Positions 36,718-45,228 of a DNA stretch of 64,000 nt are shown here, piece by piece. The notes beneath the pieces are model-generated. The model had not been told where the DNA came from and searched no databases. It saw nothing but the letters and a program-made list of their open reading frames with translations. Source of the stretch: Phycisphaeraceae bacterium (GTDB lineage Bacteria > Planctomycetota > Phycisphaerae > Phycisphaerales > Phycisphaeraceae); the NCBI GenBank assembly GCA_029260595.1, contig JAJDCY010000028.1:1-64000 (forward strand), given 5' to 3'. Position 1 is the stretch's first letter, and every line of letters begins with the position of its first letter. Made by a program: the position numbers and the translations under genes.

Positions 36718-37566
36718 TCATCCCGGCACACGCACCAGGAAACTGGCCTGCTCGCCCGCGTCCTGCCCGCCAATTTTCTGAATGAGCGTCCGCCCATTGC
36801 CTAGGTTGTAGGGATAGGTTTCCTGCAACGCGCGGATGCGCGGACCATAGACGCGCTGCACACCCTCTTGCACGAAATCACCGTCGGTAAATAGCCCTAC
36901 CGTCACCATCGAACGGTGTGGGCCGTGGTAGTAATACGCCTCGACCCCGTCGCCGCGCAGCGTCGTGACGGCTTGCTCGGCCGCGTCACGGAAGTCCTTC
37001 CCGAACTCGTCGTCGTAGTAGGCGATCTGCAGCGAGTACATGCCCGCAAACGGCCTCAGGTCGTAACCGGTCGACGGCGTCAACGGCTGCGATGTGTCGG
37101 CCGGCTGGTCCAGCGAGATCAGCCTCGCCTGCTCAAACAGCCGCCCGCCGTTGATGACCGCTGACTGAGCCAGCAACAAGTCCTGCGCCGCGATCGGATC
37201 GGTCGGCGAGTGGTACCGTCCCTGATAGACCGCTGTTCCGCCGTCGCCCACGTGCGCCCAGAGATCGGACAACCCCGGTGTCGCTCGCAGTTGATTGATC
37301 AACTCGGCCGCCTCGGCCTGATGGTGTTCGCCGCCCAGTGTGTACAAATGGATCGCCCACGCGGGAGGGGTTTGGGTTGGCATGCTGGGCCTGGCCACCT
37401 GGGGTGCATCGCCCTTGGGGTCGGCCAGCCGCCCAAAATCCGCCCACCCGTCGTACACGACCCGTTCGTACGTACACCCCCACACAGCCGCCACCGCGAA
37501 GACCAGCACACAGACGGCGATGTTGTGCGCGCGGCATTGCACTCGGACCACCCGCCAGATGCTCAC
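36718..37566 (-). CDS. Predicted lipoprotein with SPOR-like C-terminal half
   Basis: I chose the GTG at 37566 because AAGGAG (37574-37579) lies 7 nt upstream; the frame extends to 37638 but then gives an overlong N-region. The 282-residue product has a basic start, a hydrophobic run (IAVCVLVFAVAAVWGC) and a Cys near residue 31 in an imperfect lipobox (V-W-G-C). The C-terminal half contains YSLQIAYYDDEFGKDFRDAA and EAYYYHGPHRSMVTVGLF, which has the rhythm of a SPOR peptidoglycan-binding domain. It is divergent from ahcY. The function is unknown; envelope location is inferred. Confidence 0.6.
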   Translation of the reverse strand: MSIWRVVRVQCRAHNIAVCVLVFAVAAVWGCTYERVVYDGWADFGRLADPKGDAPQVARPSMPTQTPPAWAIHLYTLGGEHHQAEAAELINQLRATPGLSDLWAHVGDGGTAVYQGRYHSPTDPIAAQDLLLAQSAVINGGRLFEQARLISLDQPADTSQPLTPSTGYDLRPFAGMYSLQIAYYDDEFGKDFRDAAEQAVTTLRGDGVEAYYYHGPHRSMVTVGLFTDGDFVQEGVQRVYGPRIRALQETYPYNLGNGRTLIQKIGGQDAGEQASFLVRVPG

Positions 37567-37734
37567 GGGCCGGCTCCTTCGCCCCCCTCTCAGCGATTCT
37601 TGTCGCGGGCCGGGAATGGGCCTCATGAAACGCACCATTGACGCAATAAATGCGGGCCTTTACAGTTTGTCCGGTTTCGGGGTGCCCCCGGTCGATTGCC
37701 CGGCGGTCGCCGCTCGCATCACCACATGCTGAAC

Positions 37735-37747
37735 CTATACAGTATAG
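37735..37747. promoter_or_regulatory. Perfect palindrome upstream of ahcY
   Basis: CTATAC-A-GTATAG is a perfect inverted repeat about 135 bp upstream of the ahcY start, in the divergent region shared with the lipoprotein gene. It could be an operator, or part of a -10 region on either strand. I saw no matching -35 at normal spacing. Confidence 0.35.
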
Positions 37748-37880
37748 TGGCCCCGGAGTGCCGGCTGCCTGCAGTTTGATCGAGCGCCCACAGGGCTCAA
37801 CCCGGTCTGATTCGCGCCCCGGTAAAACTACAGGCGGCGATAACACCTTTATCAATCACCCTTTGGGAGATATTCACGCA

Positions 37881-39371
37881 ATGAGTGCCACCACCACCGC
37901 CCCCGCCGGGCAAAAGCTCGAATTCAAAGTCGCTGACCTCTCGCTCGCCGCTTGGGGTCGCAAGGAGCTCGACCTGGCTGAGCAGGAAATGCCCGGGCTG
38001 ATGGCTGTCCGCGAGGAGTTCGCTGGGCAGAAGCCGCTGGCCGGGCTGCGGATCATGGGCTCTTTGCACATGACCATCCAGACGGGGGTGTTGATCGAGA
38101 CGCTCACGGCGCTCGGTGCTGATGTGCGGTGGTGCTCGTGCAACATATTCTCGACGCAGGACCACGCGGCCGCCGCGATCGCCGTCGGGCCGCCTTCGGC
38201 CGGCGGCACTGCGGACAACCCCAAGGGCGTACCGGTTTTCGCTTGGAAGGGCGAGACGCTTGAGGAGTATTGGGACTGCACTGAGCGTGCGCTGGACTTC
38301 GGCGACGGGCTCGGCCCACAACAGATTGTTGACGACGGTGGCGACGCGACGCTTTTGATTCACAAAGGCGCTGATTTCGAAACAGCAGGCTCGGTTCCGG
38401 ACCCCTCCACCGCGGACAACGAGGAGTTCGCGGTCGTGCTCGGGCTGCTCGGGCGCACCATCGGGCAGAACCCAACACGATGGGGCAAGGTCGCGGCGGA
38501 TTGCCGCGGTGTGAGCGAGGAGACGACCACCGGCGTGCATCGTCTGTATCAGATGGAACGCGACGGGACGCTGCGATTCCCCGCGATCAACGTCAACGAC
38601 AGCGTGACCAAGAGCAAGTTCGACAACCTCTATGGCTGTCGCCACTCGCTGGTCGATGGGCTGATGCGCGCGACGGACGTGATGCTCAGCGGGAAGGTGT
38701 GTGTCGTCTGCGGGTACGGCGATGTCGGGAAGGGGTGTGCCCAGTCGCTGCGCGGGCAGGGCGCGCGGGTGATCGTGACTGAGATCGACCCCATCTGTGC
38801 ACTGCAGGCCGCGATGGAGGGATACGAGGTCAAGACTATCGAGCAGGTGCTCGATATCGCTGACGTGTTCGTCACCACCACAGGGAACTACCACATCATC
38901 ACCGCCAAGCACATGGCCGGGATGAAGGACAAAGCGATTATTGGCAACATCGGCCACTTCGATAATGAGATCGACATGGCCGGGCTGGGCAAGACCCCGG
39001 GGATCAAGCACACGAATATCAAGCCCCAGTACGACATGTGGACCTTCCCCGCGTCGGGCGGGCGCGAGAGCCACTCCGTGCTCATACTCGCTGAGGGGCG
39101 GCTGCTGAACCTCGGCTGTGCGACCGGGCACCCGAGCTTTGTGATGTCCAACAGCTTCGCGAACCAGACGCTCGCACAGATCGAATTGGCCACGAATCGC
39201 GATCAGTACGAAAACAAGGTCTACGTGCTGCCCAAGCACCTCGATGAGAAGGTCGCACGCCTGCACCTGGGCAAGCTCGGCGTCGAGTTGACCACGCTGA
39301 CCAAAGAGCAGGCCGACTACATCGGCGTGCCGGTCGACGGGCCGTACAAGCCAGACCACTACCGGTACTAG
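37881..39371 (+). CDS. ahcY: Adenosylhomocysteinase
   Basis: This enzyme hydrolyses S-adenosylhomocysteine to adenosine and homocysteine, clearing the product of methylation reactions. The 496-residue protein has [40 protein letters not shown] with the substrate-binding Lys/Asp/Asn, [20 protein letters not shown] as the NAD loop, and the C-terminal PDHYRY that ends nearly all members. GGGAG lies 11 nt before the ATG. The insert around residues 95-130 is of the longer bacterial type. Confidence 0.96.
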   Translation: MSATTTAPAGQKLEFKVADLSLAAWGRKELDLAEQEMPGLMAVREEFAGQKPLAGLRIMGSLHMTIQTGVLIETLTALGADVRWCSCNIFSTQDHAAAAIAVGPPSAGGTADNPKGVPVFAWKGETLEEYWDCTERALDFGDGLGPQQIVDDGGDATLLIHKGADFETAGSVPDPSTADNEEFAVVLGLLGRTIGQNPTRWGKVAADCRGVSEETTTGVHRLYQMERDGTLRFPAINVNDSVTKSKFDNLYGCRHSLVDGLMRATDVMLSGKVCVVCGYGDVGKGCAQSLRGQGARVIVTEIDPICALQAAMEGYEVKTIEQVLDIADVFVTTTGNYHIITAKHMAGMKDKAIIGNIGHFDNEIDMAGLGKTPGIKHTNIKPQYDMWTFPASGGRESHSVLILAEGRLLNLGCATGHPSFVMSNSFANQTLAQIELATNRDQYENKVYVLPKHLDEKVARLHLGKLGVELTTLTKEQADYIGVPVDGPYKPDHYRY

Positions 39372-39458
39372 CCGGTCGGTGATCCGCGGATTGCCGGGGT
39401 GGGGGTTCAGTGGCTGTGGCACGGATTCCCACGGATCGGCTGAGATTGTGGCCCGACA

Positions 39459-39812
39459 ATGTCACTCAATCTGAAGATCAACTACGTCGAGTTTCCGGCT
39501 GGCGACCTTGCGCTCGTCAAGGCGTTTTATTCGGGTGCGTTTGGGTGGCGGTTCACGGATTACGGGCCCGACTACACCGCGTTCAACGACGGGCAACTGG
39601 ATGGGGGGTTCTTTAAGTCGGATAAGAAGTCTTCTGCGTCGCAGGGCGCCGCGTTGGTCGTGCTCTACGCGGAGAGGTTGGACGAAGCGCTGGACACGGT
39701 CGTCAAAAACGGCGGGACGGTCGTTCGCGAGATATTTTCGTTTCCCGGTGGCAGGCGGTTTCACTTCGCCGACCCGAACGGCAACGAGTTGGCGGTGTGG
39801 TCGGACAAGTAG
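39459..39812 (+). CDS. VOC/glyoxalase-like protein
   Basis: The 117-residue protein has the paired beta-alpha-beta-beta-beta units of the vicinal oxygen chelate superfamily: VEFPAGDLALVKAFYSGAFGW at the start and RRFHFADPNGNELAVWSDK at the end. The subgroup is that of small predicted enzymes related to glyoxalase I or bleomycin-binding proteins. The substrate is unknown. It stands alone between ahcY and corC. Confidence 0.8.
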   Translation: MSLNLKINYVEFPAGDLALVKAFYSGAFGWRFTDYGPDYTAFNDGQLDGGFFKSDKKSSASQGAALVVLYAERLDEALDTVVKNGGTVVREIFSFPGGRRFHFADPNGNELAVWSDK

Positions 39813-39867
39813 CACACCCCTCGGACGCCACGCTACGCAATCAATTAGTCAAGAATGACCGCTCGGA

Positions 39868-41163
39868 TCATGCGGCCCCGTCGTGCGGCATCGGCGCGCT
39901 GGTCTCGGGGATGGTCTCGAGCTTCACGCGCATGACCTTAGTCCGCTCCGCAGCCGTGACCGTGATGCGTGTGCCCTGGAACTCGAACTGCTCGCCGACC
40001 TGCGGGATGTGGCCAAGCGTTGAGAATACGAACCCGCCGACGGTGTCGTAATCGGTGTCTTCGGGCAGGTCTAGGTCCAACTCGTCGTTGAGGTCGTCGA
40101 TGTGGACACGTGCGTCGACCTCGATCGCCCCGTCGTCGGCACGTTGGATCGGCTCGGGCTCTTCCGCCGGTTCGTACTCGTCGCGGATCTCGCCCATGAC
40201 TTCTTCGATGATGTCCTCGATGGTGACCAGCCCGGCTGTGCCGCCGTACTCGTCGAGCACGATGGCGATATGCACTTTTCGGGTCTTGAATTCGTCGAGC
40301 AGGTCACGGACGGACTTGGACTCCGGCACCATCAGCGCCTCGCGCAGCTGCATCTTCAAATCAAACGGTTCATCAGACCCGATCAGGCGGATCAGGTCCT
40401 TCACGTAGAGCATGCCCAGCACGTGGTCAATGTTCTCGTCGTACACCGGGATGCGGCTGTGCCCGTAGCGCAGAATCAGTTCCTTGACCTTGTCGATATC
40501 CGCGTCGGCCGGGATCCCCTGGACGTCGGTGCGCGGCGTCATGATCTCGTCGACGGTGGTCGCGGGAAACTCGACGACGGCTTCGATCATGTCCTTCTGG
40601 TCTTCGTCGACGGTGCCCTCGGGCTGATGGTCCTGCATGACGGAGATGATTTCATCGCTCACATCAGCTTCATGGGTGTCTGTTGGCTGGCCACCGGAAA
40701 CACGCCGCACCACGGGGTCGAGCAGGCCGAGAAAGTCTGCGACCGGGCCGAACGCGAGCAGGCATACCTGCAACACCCCGGCCGACCTAGCGACCAGAGC
40801 CTCGCGGTGATACCTGGCCAGGCTGGCGGGTACGGCGATCCCGAAGACGGTCACCAACACGCCGGCCGCGGTGAACGCGATCAGGTCCTGTGCCCACGCC
40901 TCGACGCCGCCGTAGTGGCGCTCGACATAGTTGAGCAGCGCGAGCAGCACGACCAGACTCAGACAGGCGCGGACCGTGCCCGTCATCAACAACAACCGCG
41001 CCCGCTGATCGATGAACAGCGCCGCGTGCTTCTCAACGCCGCGGTCCTGCAGCATCTCGGTCAGGCGCGCCCGGCTAAACGTCTTGAGAACGGTGTTGCA
41101 CGCCGCGAAGTAGCAGCCGAGCAACGAGGCGGCGAGGGTGATCCATATCGCAGGGTCGCTCAC
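39868..41163 (-). CDS. CNNM/CorC-HlyC family membrane protein with CBS pair
   Basis: The 431-residue protein has an N-terminal CNNM (DUF21) membrane region with about four helices, then two CBS domains (VDEIMTPRTDVQGIPADADI, GHSRIPVYDENIDHVLGMLYVKDLI) with the usual EYGGTAGLVTIEDIIEEVMGEI strand, and a CorC_HlyC domain at the C-terminus. Members are linked to Mg2+/Co2+ efflux or homeostasis. It starts at a GTG that overlaps the ybeY stop (GTGA), a pairing of ybeY with a corC-like gene found in many bacteria. Confidence 0.88.
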   Translation of the reverse strand: MSDPAIWITLAASLLGCYFAACNTVLKTFSRARLTEMLQDRGVEKHAALFIDQRARLLLMTGTVRACLSLVVLLALLNYVERHYGGVEAWAQDLIAFTAAGVLVTVFGIAVPASLARYHREALVARSAGVLQVCLLAFGPVADFLGLLDPVVRRVSGGQPTDTHEADVSDEIISVMQDHQPEGTVDEDQKDMIEAVVEFPATTVDEIMTPRTDVQGIPADADIDKVKELILRYGHSRIPVYDENIDHVLGMLYVKDLIRLIGSDEPFDLKMQLREALMVPESKSVRDLLDEFKTRKVHIAIVLDEYGGTAGLVTIEDIIEEVMGEIRDEYEPAEEPEPIQRADDGAIEVDARVHIDDLNDELDLDLPEDTDYDTVGGFVFSTLGHIPQVGEQFEFQGTRITVTAAERTKVMRVKLETIPETSAPMPHDGAA

Positions 41164-41867
41164 GGGTCGGGTTCCGGCCTCCTTGTGTCCGGGCGGGGGC
41201 CCGGTTCGTTTGTGCGTTGGGTGGCGCCGTCAAATCCGCCGTCCGCCGACGAGCCATCCGCGCGGTCTTGGTCCGCGTCATTCCTATAGATCGGGCCGAT
41301 CCCCACAGCTCTCAAGAGTTCGTCTTCCCGCTCGTGCATCCTGATCGCGGTTTCGGGAGTGGTATCGTCGTACCCGATCAGGTGGAGCATGCCGTGCAGG
41401 GCGTAAAGTAAGACCTCCTGCCGGACCACATGGCCGCGTTGGGTCGCTTGTCGCCTGGCGACGCCCAGCCCGATAACCACATCGCCGTCGACCGGGTCAG
41501 CCGGGTCGTCACGAAGGTCGAATGTCAGGACATCGGTTGGCCCGGCTACTTGCAGGTGATGTTCATGCAGCTCAGCCATGCGTTCGTCGCCGACAACGCC
41601 GATGCTGATCGACCCATTGATGATGTCCGCGGCCTCGGCGAGGAGGCGCATCTGCTCTTCGACCCAGCCAGCCATCGGTGGGTCGGTGTCGTCTGTCTCC
41701 AGCGATAGCTCGATGCTCAATGCGGGCATGTCGGTGCGGTGGTCGCGTTCGTCAGGGTCCGCTGACTCGGACTCCGCCCAGCCAAGCTCCGACGCGGTGG
41801 CGTCCACGCGATCCGAGCCGGTTTGCCCAGCGGTGAGAGTGTCGGGTGATGTGAGCTTGCTGTTCAT
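41160..41867 (-). CDS. ybeY: Endoribonuclease YbeY with long extra termini
   Basis: YbeY is a metal-dependent RNase for 16S rRNA maturation and ribosome quality control. The core runs from about residue 47 to 195, with PTDVLTFDLRDD and the metal motif LHGMLHLIGYDD (H158, H162). The third ligand, normally His in H-G-x-L-H-L-x-G-Y-D-H, is Asp here (D168). The protein carries about 45 extra residues at the N-terminus and an acidic Asp/Arg/Pro tail. The ATG at 41867 has GAGGG 7 nt upstream; a shorter form from the ATG at 41729 lacks a ribosome site. Confidence 0.88.
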   Translation of the reverse strand: MNSKLTSPDTLTAGQTGSDRVDATASELGWAESESADPDERDHRTDMPALSIELSLETDDTDPPMAGWVEEQMRLLAEAADIINGSISIGVVGDERMAELHEHHLQVAGPTDVLTFDLRDDPADPVDGDVVIGLGVARRQATQRGHVVRQEVLLYALHGMLHLIGYDDTTPETAIRMHEREDELLRAVGIGPIYRNDADQDRADGSSADGGFDGATQRTNEPGPRPDTRRPEPDP

Positions 41868-41979
41868 GGGTTGGCCCTCGCGCCCGTGGGCGGAGAGCGA
41901 CGGTCACTAATACTCTAGCCGAACGCCCACCGGTTTCCAAGAGTTGTGACGCAAGCCGTACTGTGTTTGCGGAATCCGG

Positions 41980-42438
41980 CTAACACCCGGGCGACTCCTG
42001 TTTCTTGCTCGGCAGCGGGCATCGGCTGTGTTTGACCAGCGTGACGCAGTTGCCGTGCTCGTTGAAACGTACCTCCGTCATGTAGGCCCTCATCAGCATG
42101 ACCCCACGGCCGCTGGGGCGCTCGAGATTCTCATCGAGGGTCGGATCGGGGACGTCACATGGCGCGAACCCGTGACCCTCGTCGGTGATCTTCGCGTGGA
42201 AGATATCGGGATCGACGCTGTATTCGAGTGTGACATTCTTATCGCGATCATTGTCGTTGCCGTGGCGGACCGCGTTGGTCAGTGCTTCGTCAAGTGAGAG
42301 TCTGATCGCGAAGTAAGCATCGCGGTTGTAGCCCTGCGCTTTGACTTCATCCAGGACGGCCCGCAGCACGGCGCGGATCTCCTGGAGATCGCTGGGGAAT
42401 ATGACTGTCTTGCTCGCTACGCGCGTCATGGGCGGCAC
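41980..42438 (-). CDS. RsbW/SpoIIAB-like anti-sigma factor kinase
   Basis: The 152-residue protein is a single HATPase_c_2 domain: N-box SLDEALTNAVRHGND, G1 box ITDEGHGFAP and the glycine-rich lid GRGVMLMRAYMTEV. In the partner-switching system such kinases bind a sigma factor and phosphorylate a STAS antagonist. Its neighbour 19 bp upstream encodes exactly such a STAS protein. No sigma factor or PP2C phosphatase is adjacent, so the target is unknown. Confidence 0.85.
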   Translation of the reverse strand: MPPMTRVASKTVIFPSDLQEIRAVLRAVLDEVKAQGYNRDAYFAIRLSLDEALTNAVRHGNDNDRDKNVTLEYSVDPDIFHAKITDEGHGFAPCDVPDPTLDENLERPSGRGVMLMRAYMTEVRFNEHGNCVTLVKHSRCPLPSKKQESPGC

Positions 42439-42457
42439 ACACGCCGGTGGGGCGGGT

Positions 42458-42823
42458 TTACGATGGGTCGAAGCTTGCTGCGGCTTGAACGGCGTCGTCG
42501 AAGATACGGAAGAGTTTGTCCAGCCGCGTCATCGTGAAGACCTCGTAGATCTGCGGGTCGATATTCGACAGCCGCAGCTGCCCGCCCTGGCTGTGGGTCT
42601 TGCTGTTGAGGTTGATCAGCGTCCCCAGCGCCGACGACGACAGGTGCTGGACCTTATCGAAGCTGATCAGGACTTTGGGGTTGACCTCGGCATCGATGAG
42701 TCCGCCGATCTCGTTGCCGATCTGCTGGATGCTGCCCTCATCGAGGATGTGGCGCTCGCGGAACTCGATGCGGATAATGTCGCCCTCGCGGCTAACGACG
42801 AGGGGTGAGTCGATTGTAGCCAT
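42458..42823 (-). CDS. STAS-domain anti-sigma factor antagonist
   Basis: The 121-residue protein reads as an SpoIIAA/RsbV-like STAS domain: strand DIIRIEFRERHILDEGSIQQIG, then PKVLISFDKVQHLSSSALGTLINLN, where the SSSALG serine is the expected phosphorylation site, and GGQLRLSNIDPQIYEVFTMTRLDKLFRIF. It is the upstream partner of the RsbW-like kinase. It is the last chromosomal gene before the genomic island. Confidence 0.88.
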   Translation of the reverse strand: MATIDSPLVVSREGDIIRIEFRERHILDEGSIQQIGNEIGGLIDAEVNPKVLISFDKVQHLSSSALGTLINLNSKTHSQGGQLRLSNIDPQIYEVFTMTRLDKLFRIFDDAVQAAASFDPS

Positions 42824-42981
42824 CCATAGTCCTCCAAAGAACCTATGACGATATTATTAGGCCGCTGGTCACCCGGTGTCAACAAGGATCAGCCATTCAA
42901 GTCCTTCATCATAGCAGGCCACACCCTGGTAGACGGGGATTGGTCAAGAATCTCGACTTGGGCCCACTATACGTATTGACA

Positions 42982-42998
42982 CACAGAGATTGTCTGTG
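42982..42998. terminator. Hairpin next to the tRNA-Met 3' remnant
   Basis: CACAGA (42982-42987) and TCTGTG (42993-42998) form a perfect stem with a 5-base loop. Read on the minus strand, the tRNA 3' end at 43008 is followed by TTTTT (43007-43003) and then this hairpin. It may be the old downstream end of the tRNA-Met transcript, or a binding site for recombination proteins at the island's left end. Confidence 0.4.
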
Positions 42999-43007
42999 AC
43001 AGAAAAA

Positions 43008-43056
43008 TGGGAGCAGCAGGATTCGAACCCGCGACCGAGGGATTATGAGTCCCCTG
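43008..43056 (-). repeat. Left attachment site (attL): 3' part of tRNA-Met(CAT)
   Basis: This 49-bp sequence reads on the minus strand as anticodon stem-loop (GGGGA, CTCATAA, TCCCT), variable loop, T arm (GCGGG TTCGAAT CCTGC) and acceptor 3' strand TGCTCCC plus A. The loop CTCATAA with anticodon CAT is that of elongator tRNA-Met. The D arm and the 5' acceptor strand are missing to the right, so it is not a working tRNA gene. It matches 61387-61435 with a single difference (43030 C versus 61409 T). Confidence 0.88.
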
Positions 43057-43238
43057 TAGCGAATCGCCAAACTGACACGTCGCAACAAGTTGCGCCAATC
43101 GAAAATCTAGACGGGTCAGATCTGGGGCAACTCGACCCTGATCTAGTAGAGATTGCCAACGCTTGGCCGGAGTTGTCCGAAGCCGCTAAGGCCGCCGTGC
43201 TCGCAACCTTCAACGCAGTGAAACTAGCTCACAGGTAG
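43057..43238 (+). pseudogene. Detached C-terminal part of a tyrosine recombinase gene
   Basis: Directly right of the left attachment site, 60 codons remain open in the frame that reads the repeat as WEQQDSNPRPRDYESP. They end in DPDLVEIANAWPELSEAAKAAVLATFNAVKLAHR (two overlapping blocks). A related segment, AWP/TWP plus AAKAAVLAT, follows the right repeat. I read this as the P' arm of attP that encodes the true C-terminus of the island's integrase, separated from its gene body 18.4 kb away by integration. There is no ribosome site of its own, so it is probably not expressed as a separate gene. Confidence 0.6.
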
Positions 43239-43416
43239 TGGCTAAGGCAGCGGCTACGGCGACCGCTCGTACCGAACCGAAATTGCTGGTCGGGCCCGGG
43301 TGTGATGTTGGTCAGCACCCTACGGGCTTATCAAAAAGGTTCTTTCTCGCAAGATCTAGATTTCTGGTCACGGTGTCCATCTGGTGCCCAACGTTCAGGT
43401 TGGTTTCGTGCCCTTG

Positions 43417-44121
43417 TCACGAGTCCCGCAGCAGGTCACCGAGGTCATCCTGTTTCTTGGAGCGACGCGGGCGGACGAACAGCTTGTCGAGCGTCTCCAG
43501 CTGGCTGATCTGGCTTAGCCTCAGTTTGCACTGACCCGTCTTGCCTGCGAGCTTTCCAATGACGTACCACGACCTATCTCCGAAGTGAAGCGCATAGGGG
43601 TTAAGGATGTCGCTGACGACACCCGATCCGGGCCCATCCCTATAGGTGATGCTGCATGACCTGCGTTCGTCAATGCACCGGTGCAGCGTGGTGTAGTGTT
43701 GGGTTTGCTTCGCGTCGATCGGCTCGGCATCGGGGTCGATCGAAACGTTGGCCAGAAGACCGTGACAGACTGATCGAATCGACTCAGGCACCGTTGCCGT
43801 GAGCTTGTCGATCGCAGCGAGTGCGTCAGCACGCATCGGCCAATCGCTGCGGACACTTGTTTCCTTGGCCAGGAGCATGATCGCCAAGGCTTCGGTCGCG
43901 GTTAGCTGCATCGGTGGGAGGAACAGGCCAACTGAGATCCGGTAACCGACCCCCGGCTCGTGAGTGCAGGGCAGTCCGGCATCCTCAAGCAGTTTGAGAT
44001 CGCGGAACAGTGTGCGACGGCTGACCCCAAGTTCCGAAGTGATGCTCGCGACGGACTCCGCGCGCCCAGAGTGGATCAGGGTGATCAATCGGAGCAGCCG
44101 GTGGATACGGGGTGCACTCAA
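43417..44121 (-). CDS. HTH-WYL transcriptional regulator
   Basis: The 234-residue protein has an N-terminal DeoR-type winged helix (RLLRLITLIHSGRAESVASI, then ELGVSRRTLFRDLKLLEDAG) and a WYL domain (CSITYRDGPGSGVVSDILNPYALHFGD and RSWYVIGKL). It ends soon after the WYL strand with RPRRSKKQDDLGDLL, so the WCX extension found in most YafY-type proteins is missing. WYL regulators often control defence genes. It is read away from the rest of the cargo, with a 430-bp divergent region. Confidence 0.82.
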   Translation of the reverse strand: MSAPRIHRLLRLITLIHSGRAESVASITSELGVSRRTLFRDLKLLEDAGLPCTHEPGVGYRISVGLFLPPMQLTATEALAIMLLAKETSVRSDWPMRADALAAIDKLTATVPESIRSVCHGLLANVSIDPDAEPIDAKQTQHYTTLHRCIDERRSCSITYRDGPGSGVVSDILNPYALHFGDRSWYVIGKLAGKTGQCKLRLSQISQLETLDKLFVRPRRSKKQDDLGDLLRDS

Positions 44122-44552
44122 TCTCCCAGAGCCTCCAAAGATCGACGCTCTTGCGCGTAGGGCATGGTCAAGACCTCCGATGACTAAGATCTGAGCCGGT
44201 GAGCGTCAGCGCCACCGGCACGTCGAAATGACAGCTTCAGATAATACGGAAGGGCGTGGCGGATTATACAGCCAAGGGTGCCACCATTATGGCACTGCCC
44301 AGCGTTTTTTATGACATCGCAAGCTTCGATCAAAGGCTCCGCCCGGATAGTCTGGGGTTTGACGTCGGCCTCGACGGTGTTGGGCCTGGCACGGCGAAGC
44401 CCTTGTTAGGGCGTCACCTATCGCGATCGTGAGTAAACGGGCGAGCTTTCAGTAAGTGCTAGCTGTCGACGTTTCGCTCACCGAAGAGAACCTGTGATCA
44501 CCCGCTAGCGGCGACGGAGTTGAGCGGCCCACATGCCCTATAATCTGCATAT
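44122..44552. other. Divergent regulatory region inside the island
   Basis: No gene is seen between the WYL regulator and the next plus-strand gene. A perfect TATAAT at 44539-44544 lies only 8 bp before the ATG at 44553, which would make the transcript leaderless or nearly so; TTGAGC at 44520-44525 is only 13 bp upstream, short for a -35. The region is the natural place for WYL binding. Confidence 0.4.
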
Positions 44553-45221
44553 ATGGAGAAGCGAGTTTCCACCCCGAAGCGTGTGCTGGCCAAGAAGCGG
44601 ATCACGACGCAGCCGGTTGCAATTGATCGGACAGGTGAGAATCCGCCGAGCGACGTCACGGGTGCGCTTCTGAAGTCCTTAGGGCCAGAAAAACTTCGGA
44701 GCAACACGAGACGGCAACTTCGCGACAGTGACATCCTCAAGACGAACGCCGAGAACTCGGCTCGCCGCCTGTTTTGGGCTGGCCTCACAGATCTGTCGGA
44801 CGATCACAAGCGGGCACGAGACTTACTTACAGAGGTGAACGGCGTGTTTGACTCGCCGATCTACACGTTGGTATCGCGGATGCGGCAGATTTCACCCGGG
44901 CTCAGAGGCACGGCGAGTTTGTTGACGCTTAGCATAACTGACATGATCGAGTCGAAAACGAGGGCGTCTCTTCCCGCCCTTAGGACGACGAAGGATCTCG
45001 GCAAGGTGATCTGGACGAATAGCGAGCCTGTTTATTCACAGGAAGTAGGCACGGTGATGTATTACTGGAGCATCGCATTTGCCCGCGTTCGCTTCCGTCA
45101 GAACATCACCTCACTCTCAGAGGCAGAGAGAAAACTCGCATGCCGCACGCTCTCAAATCTGATATGGGTACCCGCGCCAGTGAGGTGGATCCTCGCACAA
45201 AGCTGCAAGAGCCCCTACTAA
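44553..45221 (+). CDS. Unrecognised 222-aa protein upstream of the kinase
   Basis: The N-terminal 65 residues are basic and low in order (MEKRVSTPKRVLAKKR), and the rest is mainly helical, with phrases such as RDLLTEVNGVFDSPIYTLVSRMRQ and LSEAERKLACRTLSNL. I see no signal peptide, membrane helix or known motif. The gene ends 7 bp before the kinase start, so they form a likely operon and the protein could be its substrate or partner. GC and codon use are less extreme than in the flanking chromosome. The function is unknown. Confidence 0.6.
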   Translation: MEKRVSTPKRVLAKKRITTQPVAIDRTGENPPSDVTGALLKSLGPEKLRSNTRRQLRDSDILKTNAENSARRLFWAGLTDLSDDHKRARDLLTEVNGVFDSPIYTLVSRMRQISPGLRGTASLLTLSITDMIESKTRASLPALRTTKDLGKVIWTNSEPVYSQEVGTVMYYWSIAFARVRFRQNITSLSEAERKLACRTLSNLIWVPAPVRWILAQSCKSPY

Positions 45222-45228
45222 CCACCGT

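Noticed and set aside
37741-37880. A SAH or SAM riboswitch in front of ahcY
   Set aside because: The leader does not show the conserved SAH or SAM riboswitch cores that I could recognise by eye; only a short palindrome stands out.
37797-39422. A 541-codon minus-strand open frame opposite ahcY
   Set aside because: It mirrors ahcY in the antisense direction, is expected from high-GC codon bias, and has no family features; ahcY itself is unmistakable.
43008-43056. A complete, working tRNA-Met gene at either repeat
   Set aside because: Anticodon arm, T arm and acceptor 3' strand are present, but no D arm or 5' acceptor strand (GGGAGCA) is found to the right of either copy.
42990-43238. An 82-codon open frame starting MSVTEKWEQQDSN as an independent gene
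   Set aside because: Its first part is the antisense of the tRNA-Met 3' segment, a very common false gene in databases. The downstream 60 codons are treated as a detached integrase C-terminus instead.
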